Source of the DNA: Gemmataceae bacterium
Lineage (GTDB): Bacteria > Planctomycetota > Planctomycetia > Gemmatales > Gemmataceae
NCBI GenBank assembly: GCA_025055795.1
Contig: JANWVV010000010.1
Span: 1-64,000 of the forward strand
Direction of reading: 5' to 3'
DNA length: 64,000 bases
The notes under the pieces are model-generated. The model worked only from the letters and a program-made list of their open reading frames with translations, did not search any database and was not told the DNA's origin. The position numbers and the translations under genes were made by a program. Below, in pieces: positions 26,744 through 36,183 of the stretch (position 1 is the first letter of the stretch; each line of letters starts with the position of its first letter).

Positions 26744-26760
26744 CTGAACGATCTGTTCAG
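26744..26760 (+). terminator. Hairpin just after rsgA stop
   Basis: CTGAAC and GTTCAG form a perfect 6-bp stem with a 5-nt loop, 4 nt past the rsgA stop codon. No T-run follows, so it may protect the 3' end rather than terminate. Confidence 0.3.
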
Positions 26761-26954
26761 ATAAGGATGAACTAACAACAAATGTTCCATTTCTGGAGTT
26801 TGAAGGGGAACGCCAAGGCCATTCGAGTGACCAGGTTCGATAGCGTAGTGGCCAAGAGCCAGGGCGGCACCGTGAGGGTGAAGTGAATTGTCCGGTTTGC
26901 TCTTCCGCTGGCCGGTCGCATGCGTTATAGGCGGCTGGTAAGGAGGAGCGGGCT

Positions 26955-29900
26955 ATGCGCCCACAGCCGGGAGGTATAAGACGTTCAGTCTCGAAGGTGG
27001 CCCGGCACTGTCAGATGGGGATAGTGGCCGGGGCCATCGGCCTGGTTGCAGTGATATTGGCCTGGCAGCCCCTGCAGGCGGAGCAAATCCATCGGCATCA
27101 ATTCAGTGGTCGGCAGACAGCCTGGCAACGGGGCGAAGCCAACGTACGGGCCGATGTGCTGGAACATGATATTTCCCGATTGGCGTTCCACAGTCAACCG
27201 TCCAGTGAGCATATCCGATTGACGGCGGACGCGGCCAGCGGGGAGACGGCGTACATTCATTTTTATTACGATACGCCCCCAGCCCTGGTGACGGAGTTGT
27301 TGTCGGCCACGGTCTGGGTCAAGGCGACACGAGGAGGAATTCAGTTGCGGGCCCGGGTGGTCTTCCCCAAGGAGCCAGACCCTGCCAATCCTCAGACGCC
27401 GTTGACCTTGTTGCTCCAGGGGGAGACGTATCCGGCCGAGCGGACCCGACGCTGGTGGCCCCTGAAGCTCCAAGACGTGCCCCGTTTACTGTCCCGACAA
27501 CTGCCCATCCTGCAAGCCCGCATCGGTCGCACGGTGAACATCCAAGGGGCATACATTGACCGGTTGGTTCTGAACTTGTACACCGGTCCCGGACCGCTGG
27601 AAGTATGGATCGATGACCTGGACATCGGTCCGGTGCAGGAACAGCGGCGACCGTCCCCCGGCTATGCACCAACCGCTGGAACGCCTTTCCACCGGCAGGC
27701 ACGCGCCCGACAGGTCGAACAAAGTGGTGGTCAGTTACTGGTCGACGGTAAGCCGTTTTTCTTCCGAGCAATTCGCCATACAGGAACGCCGTTACACGTG
27801 TTACGGCAAGCCGGATTCGATACCCTTTGGTTGCCTCCCCAGACAGAGGCGGAACTGCTGGCAGAGGCCGAACGCGAAGGCTGGCTGGTTATTGCCACGA
27901 TACCTCTAGCACCGGCCCGTGATGACGAGAAGGAACAGCTACCAGGAACCGAACTGGTCAGTACGGACTGGGCCCCCTTGTTACGGCGTTTCAGCGAGGC
28001 AGACGTGCTGTTTTACGATCTAGGAGGCGGACGCAGCCGGACCGACTACGCCCGCGTGGAACGCACCCATCAGGCTCTGCGGACCCTGGATCCACGGCGG
28101 CCTCAAGGCGTGGACGTGTGGGACAGCTTCGCTGGTTATTCGGCTTTACTCGATGTGATTGGCGCCCACCGCTGGCCGTTGTTTACCTCGTTAGGGCTGA
28201 GCGGCTACCGCGACTGGTTGATGCAACGCCGGGAATTAACCGCCCACCGGGCCGTCTTCTGGACCTGGATCCAGAATCACTTACCCGAATGGTACTTGCA
28301 AGCGGTGCTGGAAGGCGCCACCGAACAGACCCTGATGCAGACCCCTCTGCCCTGGGGTCCACAGCCCGAGCAAGTCCGCTTGCTGGCCTACATCGCCCTG
28401 GCCTGTGGCTGCCAGGGGTTGGGGTTCTGGTCCGACCGCTTCCTGGCCGATTCCTATCAGGGCCGCGACCGTCTACAAGCCCTGGCCATCCTCAATAGCG
28501 AGCTGGACATGCTTAGTCCCGTCCTGCTGGCACCACGCGATAGCCAGCGCCCGCAATGGTTGCCGACCAGTCATCCGCATGTACAAGCAGCCTTGATCCG
28601 TTCAGAACGGGGTGTGATCCTGCTGCCCATCTGGTTCGGACCAGCCGCTCAGTACGTTCCGGAACAAGGAGCAGTGGCCACCCTGACAGTGGTGGTGCCG
28701 CTGGTGCCTGAGGGAGCCGACCCCTGGCGGCTCAGCCCCGCTGGTGTCGAGTGCTTGGCCCACCAAACCAAAAAAGTGGTGGGCGGTACCGAACTGACCC
28801 TCCACGAGTTCGACCTGGTCACCCCCGTTGTGTTCACCAGCGACCGCCTGGGTCTGGTGGCCTGGTGGCAGGATTACGTCCGCAAATACGGCCGGCTTGC
28901 CGCCCGTTGGGCTTTGGATCAGGCCGCCGTCAGCTACGAAAAAGTTCAGCGTGTCCATCAGCTACTACTGAGCCAAGGCGTTCATCTGCGGGATAGTGAC
29001 GAGCTATTGCTGCAGGCGGCTCGCTTTCATGCCGAGGCCCGCCGCCATTTTTCTGCCGAACTGTACGACAAAGCGTTTCGCGACGCCCAGCGCTCCCTGC
29101 GCCCGTTGCGGGTGCTCATGCACGCCCACTGGCGTCAGGCGGTGCATACCCTCGATACACCCACGGCCAGTCCGTATGCTGTCAGCTTTGCCACTTTGCC
29201 CCGACATTGGGAACTGGCTAGAACCATCCAGAACAGTCGTTGGGGCGACAATCGGCTGTCGAGCGGCCAGTTTGAACTGAGCGCCATTCCCACCCAGGGA
29301 TTGCCCGTTTCTGCCCTGCCGGGTTGGTCGGCCCGTTTCGGGACTGTCGATCAAGTTGAGGCTGCCGCGGGAATTGTGCCGGCGGACACCGTCAGTCACA
29401 AGCCTTCTGCTGCTTCCCCCCGTCCGGTTCCTGTTCCTCTGGCAGGACCATATAAACCGGCCCGTTTACCCTCCAGTCTTGCAACGGGGGATAACGGAGG
29501 TGTACCAATTCAGTTAGGGCGGGGGGTGCTCCGTCTGGAGATACGACGTATCCGTGAAGCAACGGCGACGGACCGTGCTAGTCGGGCCCCCCAACCGTCG
29601 TCGGCCACTCCGCCCTCTCTCGAACGCACTTTTCTGGCTGTGGATACCCCCGCCATTGCGTTGCCACCAGGCACACTGGTGCGCATCAGCGGCGCATTTT
29701 GTGTTCCTCAACCTCTGAGTGGTTCGCCGGATGGACTCCTCTTCTACGACGACGCCGGTGGCGAACCCTTGGCCCTCCGCTTGACCCACCAGCCTCAGTG
29801 GAAACGCTTCCACCTCTATCGGCGTGTTCCCCCCGATGGCCGTATCGGACTGACCGTAGCCCTCACGGCTGTCGGTGTCGCCTATTGTGACGACTTACGG

Positions 29901-29981
29901 ATTGAACCCCTGCTGCCAGCCGAGCAAGCCGCCGCTACGGCCACCGCTGCCGCTGAATCTGCTTCTGCGGCTGATCGCTGA
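26955..29981 (+). CDS. Large secreted protein, TIM-barrel-like central region, function unknown
   Basis: A 1008-residue exported protein: basic N-terminus, hydrophobic segment at about residues 22-40 and an AEQ-type cleavage region. Residues 45-230 look like a beta-sandwich (alternating strands, DLDIG ending). Residues 255-520 begin with LLVDGKPFFFRAIRH and run as alternating strands and helices, a layout typical of glycoside-hydrolase-like barrels. A helical region (640-760) follows, then a disordered Ser/Pro stretch and a final beta-rich domain (890-985). AGGAGGAG precedes the ATG. I do not recognise the family with certainty; similar large secreted proteins occur in planctomycetes. Catalytic acids cannot be assigned by eye. 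No carbohydrate genes are adjacent. Confidence 0.7.
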   Translation: MRPQPGGIRRSVSKVARHCQMGIVAGAIGLVAVILAWQPLQAEQIHRHQFSGRQTAWQRGEANVRADVLEHDISRLAFHSQPSSEHIRLTADAASGETAYIHFYYDTPPALVTELLSATVWVKATRGGIQLRARVVFPKEPDPANPQTPLTLLLQGETYPAERTRRWWPLKLQDVPRLLSRQLPILQARIGRTVNIQGAYIDRLVLNLYTGPGPLEVWIDDLDIGPVQEQRRPSPGYAPTAGTPFHRQARARQVEQSGGQLLVDGKPFFFRAIRHTGTPLHVLRQAGFDTLWLPPQTEAELLAEAEREGWLVIATIPLAPARDDEKEQLPGTELVSTDWAPLLRRFSEADVLFYDLGGGRSRTDYARVERTHQALRTLDPRRPQGVDVWDSFAGYSALLDVIGAHRWPLFTSLGLSGYRDWLMQRRELTAHRAVFWTWIQNHLPEWYLQAVLEGATEQTLMQTPLPWGPQPEQVRLLAYIALACGCQGLGFWSDRFLADSYQGRDRLQALAILNSELDMLSPVLLAPRDSQRPQWLPTSHPHVQAALIRSERGVILLPIWFGPAAQYVPEQGAVATLTVVVPLVPEGADPWRLSPAGVECLAHQTKKVVGGTELTLHEFDLVTPVVFTSDRLGLVAWWQDYVRKYGRLAARWALDQAAVSYEKVQRVHQLLLSQGVHLRDSDELLLQAARFHAEARRHFSAELYDKAFRDAQRSLRPLRVLMHAHWRQAVHTLDTPTASPYAVSFATLPRHWELARTIQNSRWGDNRLSSGQFELSAIPTQGLPVSALPGWSARFGTVDQVEAAAGIVPADTVSHKPSAASPRPVPVPLAGPYKPARLPSSLATGDNGGVPIQLGRGVLRLEIRRIREATATDRASRAPQPSSATPPSLERTFLAVDTPAIALPPGTLVRISGAFCVPQPLSGSPDGLLFYDDAGGEPLALRLTHQPQWKRFHLYRRVPPDGRIGLTVALTAVGVAYCDDLRIEPLLPAEQAAATATAAAESASAADR

Positions 29982-30071
29982 ATGGCTGGCTTCCCGTCAC
30001 CGGGTACCCCGCCCGGACACCAGTCCCAACGCCCCAGTTTTGTTAGCCTAACGTGGCTCTGCTGGGGTAAA

Positions 30072-30695
30072 TCAATTTTTCAACGGACGCGGTGGTGGTG
30101 CGACAGGCCATGAAGGGTCGGTGGATAATGGCGGTTTGTTCTTAGGCGGGTCTGAGGGGAGCGGAACGGAGGTCGCAGGTGGTTTGTTATCCGGAAGCGG
30201 AGTTTTCTCCGACATCGGTGTAGGGTGGGTAGGTACTTCCTTATCCTTGCTGGGAGTTGGAGAACCGGGGCGGGCAGCCGTCTTTTTCAACTCACCGCGA
30301 ATATCCTCGATCACAACGTGGAGATAAAAGGCCTTGTGAGCATCAGTGGGTTCGCGCTCTACCTCCTGGAGCCCTCGCTCCAAACGTTGTTGGATCGCGG
30401 GTCGATGGGCTAGCAACGGCCGCACGGCCAACAAAGCGCCTAGGTAGAGCCGATACGCCCCAGCGTAATCCCGTTGGGTGTTATATAAGTCTGCTCCCAG
30501 GTTATGGACGTCGCGGAGGGTATCGACCAGGAGGCGATCGAAGGTTGCGGCGTCACTAATCGTGCCGGGAGGAGACACTACCGGAGAAGGAGGTTGTCCC
30601 TTGACCGCCAGGGTCGCCAGGGTCAGCAGAGCGACTGTGAAGGATCCCCAGGCTGCCAAGGTCCCGATCGGCTTAACAATCGCGGATGGTTTCAT
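30072..30695 (-). CDS. Small secreted protein with proline-rich tail, unknown
   Basis: A 207-residue protein with an N-terminal membrane segment (GTLAAWGSFTVALLTLATLAV, about residues 10-30) acting as a signal or anchor. A helical domain at residues 50-150 (TLRDVHNLGADLYN, then YRLYLGALLAVRPLL and HKAFYLHVVIEDIRGEL) resembles a TPR-like or four-helix unit. A Pro/Lys/Ser-rich tail of about 60 residues follows, likely disordered and near the cell wall or surface. GGGAGG precedes the ATG at 30695 at good spacing. It is divergent from the HTH/ATPase pair, 150 nt away. The family was not recognised beyond resemblance to planctomycete secreted proteins. Confidence 0.65.
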   Translation of the reverse strand: MKPSAIVKPIGTLAAWGSFTVALLTLATLAVKGQPPSPVVSPPGTISDAATFDRLLVDTLRDVHNLGADLYNTQRDYAGAYRLYLGALLAVRPLLAHRPAIQQRLERGLQEVEREPTDAHKAFYLHVVIEDIRGELKKTAARPGSPTPSKDKEVPTHPTPMSEKTPLPDNKPPATSVPLPSDPPKNKPPLSTDPSWPVAPPPRPLKN

Positions 30696-30844
30696 GACAA
30701 CCTCCCAAGGCATGGGCGATGGGTGAAAAAACCAGCTCATTGGGGAACAGGGCGGCGGATCGTTTGATCGGGTAGGATCGATCTTGCGGTGCCGGCCGCT
30801 CACTCGTTAGCATACCGCCCGCTGAGGGAACCCAGCAAGGACAC

Positions 30845-31786
30845 GTGCAGGGGACCGGTGTGCTCAGTCATCTGATCAGTGCAGGGTTAAGTCGGGCAGC
30901 CGCGCACCCCGCTGGCTTGCCGCTGATCAGCCGCCGCCACGGACAAGAGGGGCTGTTCCCCCCTACCAAAATGGGGCGGACCGCCGCTCAGAAATGCCTG
31001 GCTGAGGGTTGGCTATTACCTGTGCAGGCTACTGGCGCTTCACAGCCGGCTTTGGCACAACGCTCCGCCTCGTCGGAGCGCTATGTCCTGAGCCAAACCG
31101 GCTGGCTCCGTTTGTGTCAGGATGTTCAGCCGCGGCAGGTCCTGGAAGACTTTCTCCGCGTTGTGGAAAAACGCACGGCCGCTGTAACCGAATGCCTGAC
31201 CGCTGTCCAACGGCTAGCGGAGGAATTGCATGGTCTGCGTGCGGCCTTGCGTCGATGGCAAGAGGGCTGGCCGACGGCTGCCTCCTCGGAAGCGCCGGCG
31301 GCCCGATCATCGTTACCCAACGCGTCGCGAACCTCCTGTACGCCTGTACCTCCGGGGGTGTCTGTTCCCGATGCCACCATGGGTGACCTGACGGGGGCCA
31401 GCGAAGCCATCCTGCAGGCGCTCAATGAGTGGTCCTGTAGCGGTGGGGCGGACTGTCCATTACCCGCGCTGTACCGAGCTGCCCAGCAGCGATACCCCAT
31501 GACCCTGGGCACCTTCCACGATGCTTTACGTCATCTGCATTCGTGTCAGGCGCTAACCTTGCAGCCTTGGACGGGGCCGCTTTATGCGATCCCGGAGCCG
31601 GCGTGTGCCCTGTTGATCGGTCACGGTATCGCCTATTACGCCACTCCCCGGACGCGACATTCAGCTCCAGTTCCCGCGATGCCAGCAGTAAACGCCACCC
31701 CTGTACCGACAGGAGCTTGGACGACTCCGGATAGTTCCGCAGCCGTACCTCCCGGAGCCGAGTTCGCATCCTCATCCCCCGTCTAG
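30845..31786 (+). CDS. Double winged-helix protein with coiled-coil, partner of downstream ATPase
   Basis: A 313-residue cytoplasmic protein. Residues 5-95 look like a winged helix (LFPPTKMGRTAAQKCLAEGWLL then YVLSQTGWLRLC). Residues 98-140 form a coiled coil (VLEDFLRVVEKR...LHGLRAALRRW). After a Ser/Pro linker, residues 185-260 form a second winged-helix-like unit (EAILQALNEWS ... LPALYRAAQQRYPMTLGTFHDALRHLH). The tail is disordered. GTG at 30845 with AAGGA just upstream is the likely start. The stop is 17 nt from the ATPase gene, so the two form an operon. From memory, close relatives sit next to the same ATPase in Gemmata-like genomes. DNA binding or bridging is inferred; the biological role is unknown. 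Confidence 0.65.
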   Translation: MQGTGVLSHLISAGLSRAAAHPAGLPLISRRHGQEGLFPPTKMGRTAAQKCLAEGWLLPVQATGASQPALAQRSASSERYVLSQTGWLRLCQDVQPRQVLEDFLRVVEKRTAAVTECLTAVQRLAEELHGLRAALRRWQEGWPTAASSEAPAARSSLPNASRTSCTPVPPGVSVPDATMGDLTGASEAILQALNEWSCSGGADCPLPALYRAAQQRYPMTLGTFHDALRHLHSCQALTLQPWTGPLYAIPEPACALLIGHGIAYYATPRTRHSAPVPAMPAVNATPVPTGAWTTPDSSAAVPPGAEFASSSPV

Positions 31787-31803
31787 CGCGCGGAGAACCC
31801 CTC

Positions 31804-34107
31804 ATGAACACTACAGCTGTCGTTGATACTACCGTCTGGAACGAGCAGATCCGCCGTACTCTCCAGCGGATGGGCAATCCTTTCCGCAATTACTTTGCCC
31901 GTCATCCTGACGACGAGGTGTGTGCTCGTTATCACGTCCCGGAACTGTACGCCGAACAACGCCAGTTGCTCCAGGCTATCATCGACCAGTATCGCTACCA
32001 GCCGGGGATCCATTCCGAGGTCGTGCCTGTGCTGGGCAACAAAGGAGCAGGCAAAACCCATCTCCTCCATTCGATTAAGCACGGTGAGGGAGGCCACTGG
32101 CAGTTGCTGGTTACTCCCGGTGTCTTCCAGCGTGAGTGCGATTTCCTCGAGTATCTACTGTTTCAGATTCTGGACACCCTTCTAGGTGGAGGACGGCAGA
32201 AGGGGATACGGCCTTTACTGTACGTAGGCGAACGTCTGATTCGGCGTACTCTTCTGGAAATGTTACCACAACTGAACGAAAGTAATTTACTGGAGTTGTT
32301 TCCAACAGGCGGTTGGGGCCGCTGGGGGCGACGCTTCGGTTGGGGCACAGGCCAGGCCCGACAGCGTTGCCACTGGCTGCTTGAACAATTGCAGGCCGCC
32401 GACAATCAGCCCGTATGGGTGGCTTCTACCCCTCTGTCGCAACTGCTGGTGCAGGCCGGTCTGGATCTGACACGCCTACTTGACCTGCTTGATCAGTTCC
32501 GGGTCAGTGCCGATGTCCATAACCCTGCCGGCCTGATGCGCCGGGCCATCCTGCGAGGCTTTGCTGTGGCCGTCCTTCGTGGCGACGAAACTGAACTGGC
32601 CAACTTCCTTACCTACGGCTTTGCCGAACTCGAATTCCACGTCCGGCCAACGCGTCAGGATCTGGTGCTGGCCCTGTTCAAGGTGCTGATGCAGTTGCTG
32701 GCTGAACTAAACATCCCGGTAGTGGTCGCTTTCGATCAGTTGGAAGATCTGCTATTGGTCCGCCGGGGTGATGATGTCCACCGCACGGCCGAGGCCTTCT
32801 TCGCCGGCATCGTCCAGGTCCTGCATCAAATTGATGGGTTGTGCTTTCTGATCTTTGCTGAGCGGGGCCTGTGGAACCGTTTTGTTCCCTCCCTGGACGG
32901 TTACATCCAGGATCGCCTGACCCATCCGGTGCATGTACCGGGTTACGGGACGGTGTCCGCTGTCCGGTTGGAGGCGCCCGCGCCGGAGCTGGTCCGACGT
33001 GTGATCGCCGCCCGGTTGCGTCCCTGCCACGCGGAATTGCCCCCAGGCAGTGTCCCTTCCGACATCTTTCCCTTCCGCGAAGAACAGGTGCAACGGATCG
33101 CTCGGACCGAACCGACATTGCGCGACATGCTGCAGCAGTGCCGTCATTTGTACGACCATTTGGTTTACGGCCCGGTCGATGGCGAGGCTTCCGCTACACC
33201 TGCCGCATCCCGTCTAACCACAGTAGTCGAGGAGAGCACGCCGCCGCTGCCTGTAGTTACACTACAGCAGGTAGCCGTCATTGAAATGCCAGCGGAAGAG
33301 CCGGCTACCCCTTCGCCGGGCGTACCCGATGGTTCGGCTAATCAATCGGTTGCGACCGGATCCGACAGCTCTGTTGAACATGCGGCTCCGTTGTCGAGCG
33401 GCCATGGCCCTGATCAAGTCATGGAAGGCCCGGTCGAAGCGGAGGTACCACCCGCAGGGTCTTGTGTTCCCGTTACCCCTCAACTGCTGGTCGATTTGTG
33501 GGATCAGGAACAGCGAACGGCTCGCCGCCAGCTTGAACCGGAAGGGGCGCTCACCGGGGCTAGCCGGGAGTTACAGGCTGCCTTGGGTAAGTTCCTGCTG
33601 GTGTGCTGGGAGCACGGCGTGAAAGTTGGCCCTTGGCGACTCCAGCATGTTGTACCCGAATACGTCTTCAGCGATCATCCCACTTACGGCGTTGTCTCGC
33701 TCGGGTATTGGGCCTGCAAGGATGGCCAGCCTTGGAAAGTGGCCGTCGGCTTATTCCTGGCCCGCGGTGCCGGCAAACCCCGCGAGCTGGAGGTAAAATT
33801 CACTTTGTTTGACCAGCAACCTGCGCCGGTAGACCTGCTTGTCCTGTTGCGACCCGAAGACGACCTGTCCTTAACCGGACGGAGCAAAAAGTTGTGGAGC
33901 GAGGCCGAGCAACGCGGTCGGCTGGCTCGTTTGGAACCTGTCTCACTAGACACCCTGGCTCAGCTGTACGCTTTCCCGCGATTTCTGGCTGCCCTGCGGG
34001 AAAGCCTGTCCGAAGGTGCTCCCCTTCCTAATCTAGCTGACTTGATCCAATCCCGCTGCGATACTCTCTTGACCCAGGTTAGCATGCCCGTTCACAGTGC
34101 CATGTGA
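31804..34107 (+). CDS. Large P-loop ATPase with uncharacterised C-terminal domain
   Basis: A 767-residue protein. Walker A GNKGAGKT is at residues 78-85 and Walker B VVVAFDQLED at 306-315, with Asp311 and Glu314. A sensor-like segment FLIFAERG follows near 350. The N-terminal 430 residues therefore form one AAA+/STAND-type ATPase. Residues 430-545 are a disordered Pro/Glu/Ser linker. The C-terminal 555-750 domain alternates strands and helices and contains LEVKF and DLLVLLRPEDD; an acidic-lysine pattern of this kind occurs in restriction-endonuclease-like folds, but that is not established here. It is cotranscribed with the winged-helix gene (17-nt gap, GGAG before the ATG). It may act in DNA loading, repair or defence. 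Confidence 0.7.
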   Translation: MNTTAVVDTTVWNEQIRRTLQRMGNPFRNYFARHPDDEVCARYHVPELYAEQRQLLQAIIDQYRYQPGIHSEVVPVLGNKGAGKTHLLHSIKHGEGGHWQLLVTPGVFQRECDFLEYLLFQILDTLLGGGRQKGIRPLLYVGERLIRRTLLEMLPQLNESNLLELFPTGGWGRWGRRFGWGTGQARQRCHWLLEQLQAADNQPVWVASTPLSQLLVQAGLDLTRLLDLLDQFRVSADVHNPAGLMRRAILRGFAVAVLRGDETELANFLTYGFAELEFHVRPTRQDLVLALFKVLMQLLAELNIPVVVAFDQLEDLLLVRRGDDVHRTAEAFFAGIVQVLHQIDGLCFLIFAERGLWNRFVPSLDGYIQDRLTHPVHVPGYGTVSAVRLEAPAPELVRRVIAARLRPCHAELPPGSVPSDIFPFREEQVQRIARTEPTLRDMLQQCRHLYDHLVYGPVDGEASATPAASRLTTVVEESTPPLPVVTLQQVAVIEMPAEEPATPSPGVPDGSANQSVATGSDSSVEHAAPLSSGHGPDQVMEGPVEAEVPPAGSCVPVTPQLLVDLWDQEQRTARRQLEPEGALTGASRELQAALGKFLLVCWEHGVKVGPWRLQHVVPEYVFSDHPTYGVVSLGYWACKDGQPWKVAVGLFLARGAGKPRELEVKFTLFDQQPAPVDLLVLLRPEDDLSLTGRSKKLWSEAEQRGRLARLEPVSLDTLAQLYAFPRFLAALRESLSEGAPLPNLADLIQSRCDTLLTQVSMPVHSAM

Positions 34108-34143
34108 GGATTTGCTGCTGCCGGACCTGCAACTCCAGGCACT

Positions 34144-35550
34144 CTACAGGCTGCGGATGAGCAATAGCACACACATAACCAGCAGCACGCCGCCTACCAG
34201 TAGGAACGTTAACCACAAAATAGACCAGGAAAGCGGCAATTGAGGCGGTAGACGGTGTGGGGGCACGGCAGGCATAACAGGCTCGGTGGGTGGAGGGGGG
34301 GGCAGAATGATCTGCGGATGCGAATTGCTACGTGTCACAGGGGTGTCCTCGCTGGACTCTCCCCACCAGTCGGTAGCGGTTGTTTCGCCGCCTCGGTAAG
34401 TGGCTACCGCCTCCTGGAAGGAGATGGCCGGTACGGATAGAGCGGTGCGGCTGCCTGAACTGAAAGACAATAGTTGCGAGCGGACCGCTTCCGCCGACGA
34501 AGGCCGCTGCTGCGGACGCTTGGCCATCAACTGATGGATCAGCTCGGCCAAAGGTACTGGCACGGCTGGATTCAGTTGCCGCAGAGGCAGGGGTTCTACC
34601 AGTCGCTGCCAGCGGATCTTATCCTTTTTGCTCCCGCCGGGGAAGGGGGGAGTGCCTGCCAAGGCAAAATACATGGTGCAGCCCAGGGCGTACAGGTCGG
34701 CCCGATGATCCACGGCTGTGGCATCGCGTGCTTGCTCGGGCGCGATATAGTCCATGGTGCCAACAATGTAGCCCTTACCGCCGGCAATACGAATGTCTTC
34801 CGGGAGTGGTTCATCCCGTGCTAGAGCTAAACCCAGATCGAGGATCTTGGCGGCTCCTTCTGGAGTTACCATGATGTTGGCCGGTTTGATGTCCCGATGG
34901 ACCAGTTGCCGTTCGTGCAAATGGTGCAGGCCTGCTGCTACGTCGGCGAAAAAGCGAATGGCACGTTCCGGATCCAAGCGTCCCCAGCGGGCCACTAGTT
35001 CCTGGAGCGAACGACCAGGCACGAACTCCAAGGCCAGGTAACGAATGCCTTTCCACTCCCCAGCCTCTTCCAAACGGACTAGTTGCGGGTGGGACACCCG
35101 TCGATAGTACCGCTCTTCGCGTTCCAACCGCTGGATCATGCGTGGCTCGGCTCGCGCCAGCCGGGGCGGTAGTACTTTCAAGGCCACCAGCGACTCCCAA
35201 GGGTAGTCGGTATTCGTTTGTTTGTCCGCTACGCTGGCACCGGTTAGCCGACGCTGGTCTTGAGCCAGATACACCTGTCCCATCCCGCCACTACCTAATG
35301 GGGTCAGCAGGCGGTACGGCCCCATGACTAGCCCCACCCAGCGGCCATGCAGCAGTTTGGCTGCCTGGAAGGGCGTTAAGACCCCCAAGGAAACCAGGCG
35401 ATCGGCCAGCAGACGTGCCCCGCCATTGAGGGAAGATACAGTCGGATAGCCGGCTTTAGTTAATACACCTTCCACTCGCTCCGCCGCTACTAGACCACTG
35501 CGGACCAGCAGTTCGACAAATCGTGCTGCCGACACTTCGCTACTGCTCAT
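34144..35550 (-). CDS. Membrane-anchored Ser/Thr protein kinase (Hanks type)
   Basis: A 468-residue kinase. The first 70 residues (FVELLVRSGLV ... LVSLGVLTPFQAAKLL) form the small helical region seen before many planctomycete kinases. The kinase domain has the glycine loop LGSGGMGQVYLA, VALKVL, catalytic HRDIKPANIM, DLGLA (DFG position is DLG) and the APE-equivalent YIAPEQA. A linker and one C-terminal membrane segment (about 445-465) end the protein, with no extracellular sensor domain. ATG at 35550 is preferred to TTG at 35562. It is convergent with the ATPase gene, 36 nt away. DLG for DFG is common in active bacterial kinases. Confidence 0.9.
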   Translation of the reverse strand: MSSSEVSAARFVELLVRSGLVAAERVEGVLTKAGYPTVSSLNGGARLLADRLVSLGVLTPFQAAKLLHGRWVGLVMGPYRLLTPLGSGGMGQVYLAQDQRRLTGASVADKQTNTDYPWESLVALKVLPPRLARAEPRMIQRLEREERYYRRVSHPQLVRLEEAGEWKGIRYLALEFVPGRSLQELVARWGRLDPERAIRFFADVAAGLHHLHERQLVHRDIKPANIMVTPEGAAKILDLGLALARDEPLPEDIRIAGGKGYIVGTMDYIAPEQARDATAVDHRADLYALGCTMYFALAGTPPFPGGSKKDKIRWQRLVEPLPLRQLNPAVPVPLAELIHQLMAKRPQQRPSSAEAVRSQLLSFSSGSRTALSVPAISFQEAVATYRGGETTATDWWGESSEDTPVTRSNSHPQIILPPPPPTEPVMPAVPPHRLPPQLPLSWSILWLTFLLVGGVLLVMCVLLLIRSL

Positions 35551-36183
35551 ACCTACAAACAACCCGTAACAATTGCTCTCACTGGCCGTCCTCCTCGCTG
35601 ATCGTGACTGCCAGACTGATGTTCCTGGGGGCGTGTGTTTTCTTCTTGCTGGTACTGTTCCAGTTAGTATTTCTGTAGCTCCCCACTCTCCAGATCACCG
35701 GTTGTGTCTTGCCGCCCGGTCCTTGTTTCCTACAGTCTCGCCTCCAGTAAACATCTAGCTCAGGTTTTTTTAATCGCTGCGGGTCGTGGGTGCGGCCCGC
35801 TTGGCCTCCACCATGGCGTTATTTCCTTTTATTCCTATCTTACGCTCCTTATTACCCTCCGGACCTGAGTCCCTTTAACTTTCGTGCATACAGCCTGGCA
35901 AACTCGGATTATGCAACGGCCACCGTGGTAGTTCCTGTCGCTGGGCCGCTAGCTAACTCTGGTTACCTATCCTTTACCAAGCGGACAATAACCAGCGGAA
36001 CTTCTCTGCAAAACATCTGCTGGGCTAATCGAGAACTTAGCACTTTGTCCGAGGCATTGTGAAAGATGGGCAGAGTATACTGATTGTCTAATGGGGAGAA
36101 GATGTCCGAAACAAACGGTGGCCGAGAGTGACAATAGCGGTTGTTGCAAGTAGGTGCGAAAACCGAAGTTATGGTTCTATCAA
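35551..36183. other. Intergenic region, no gene recognised
   Basis: About 630 bases between the kinase start and the ABC permease stop, both on the minus strand. Pyrimidine-rich stretches (35640-35880) lie upstream of the kinase and probably include its promoter. Only short overlapping frames were seen. Confidence 0.45.
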
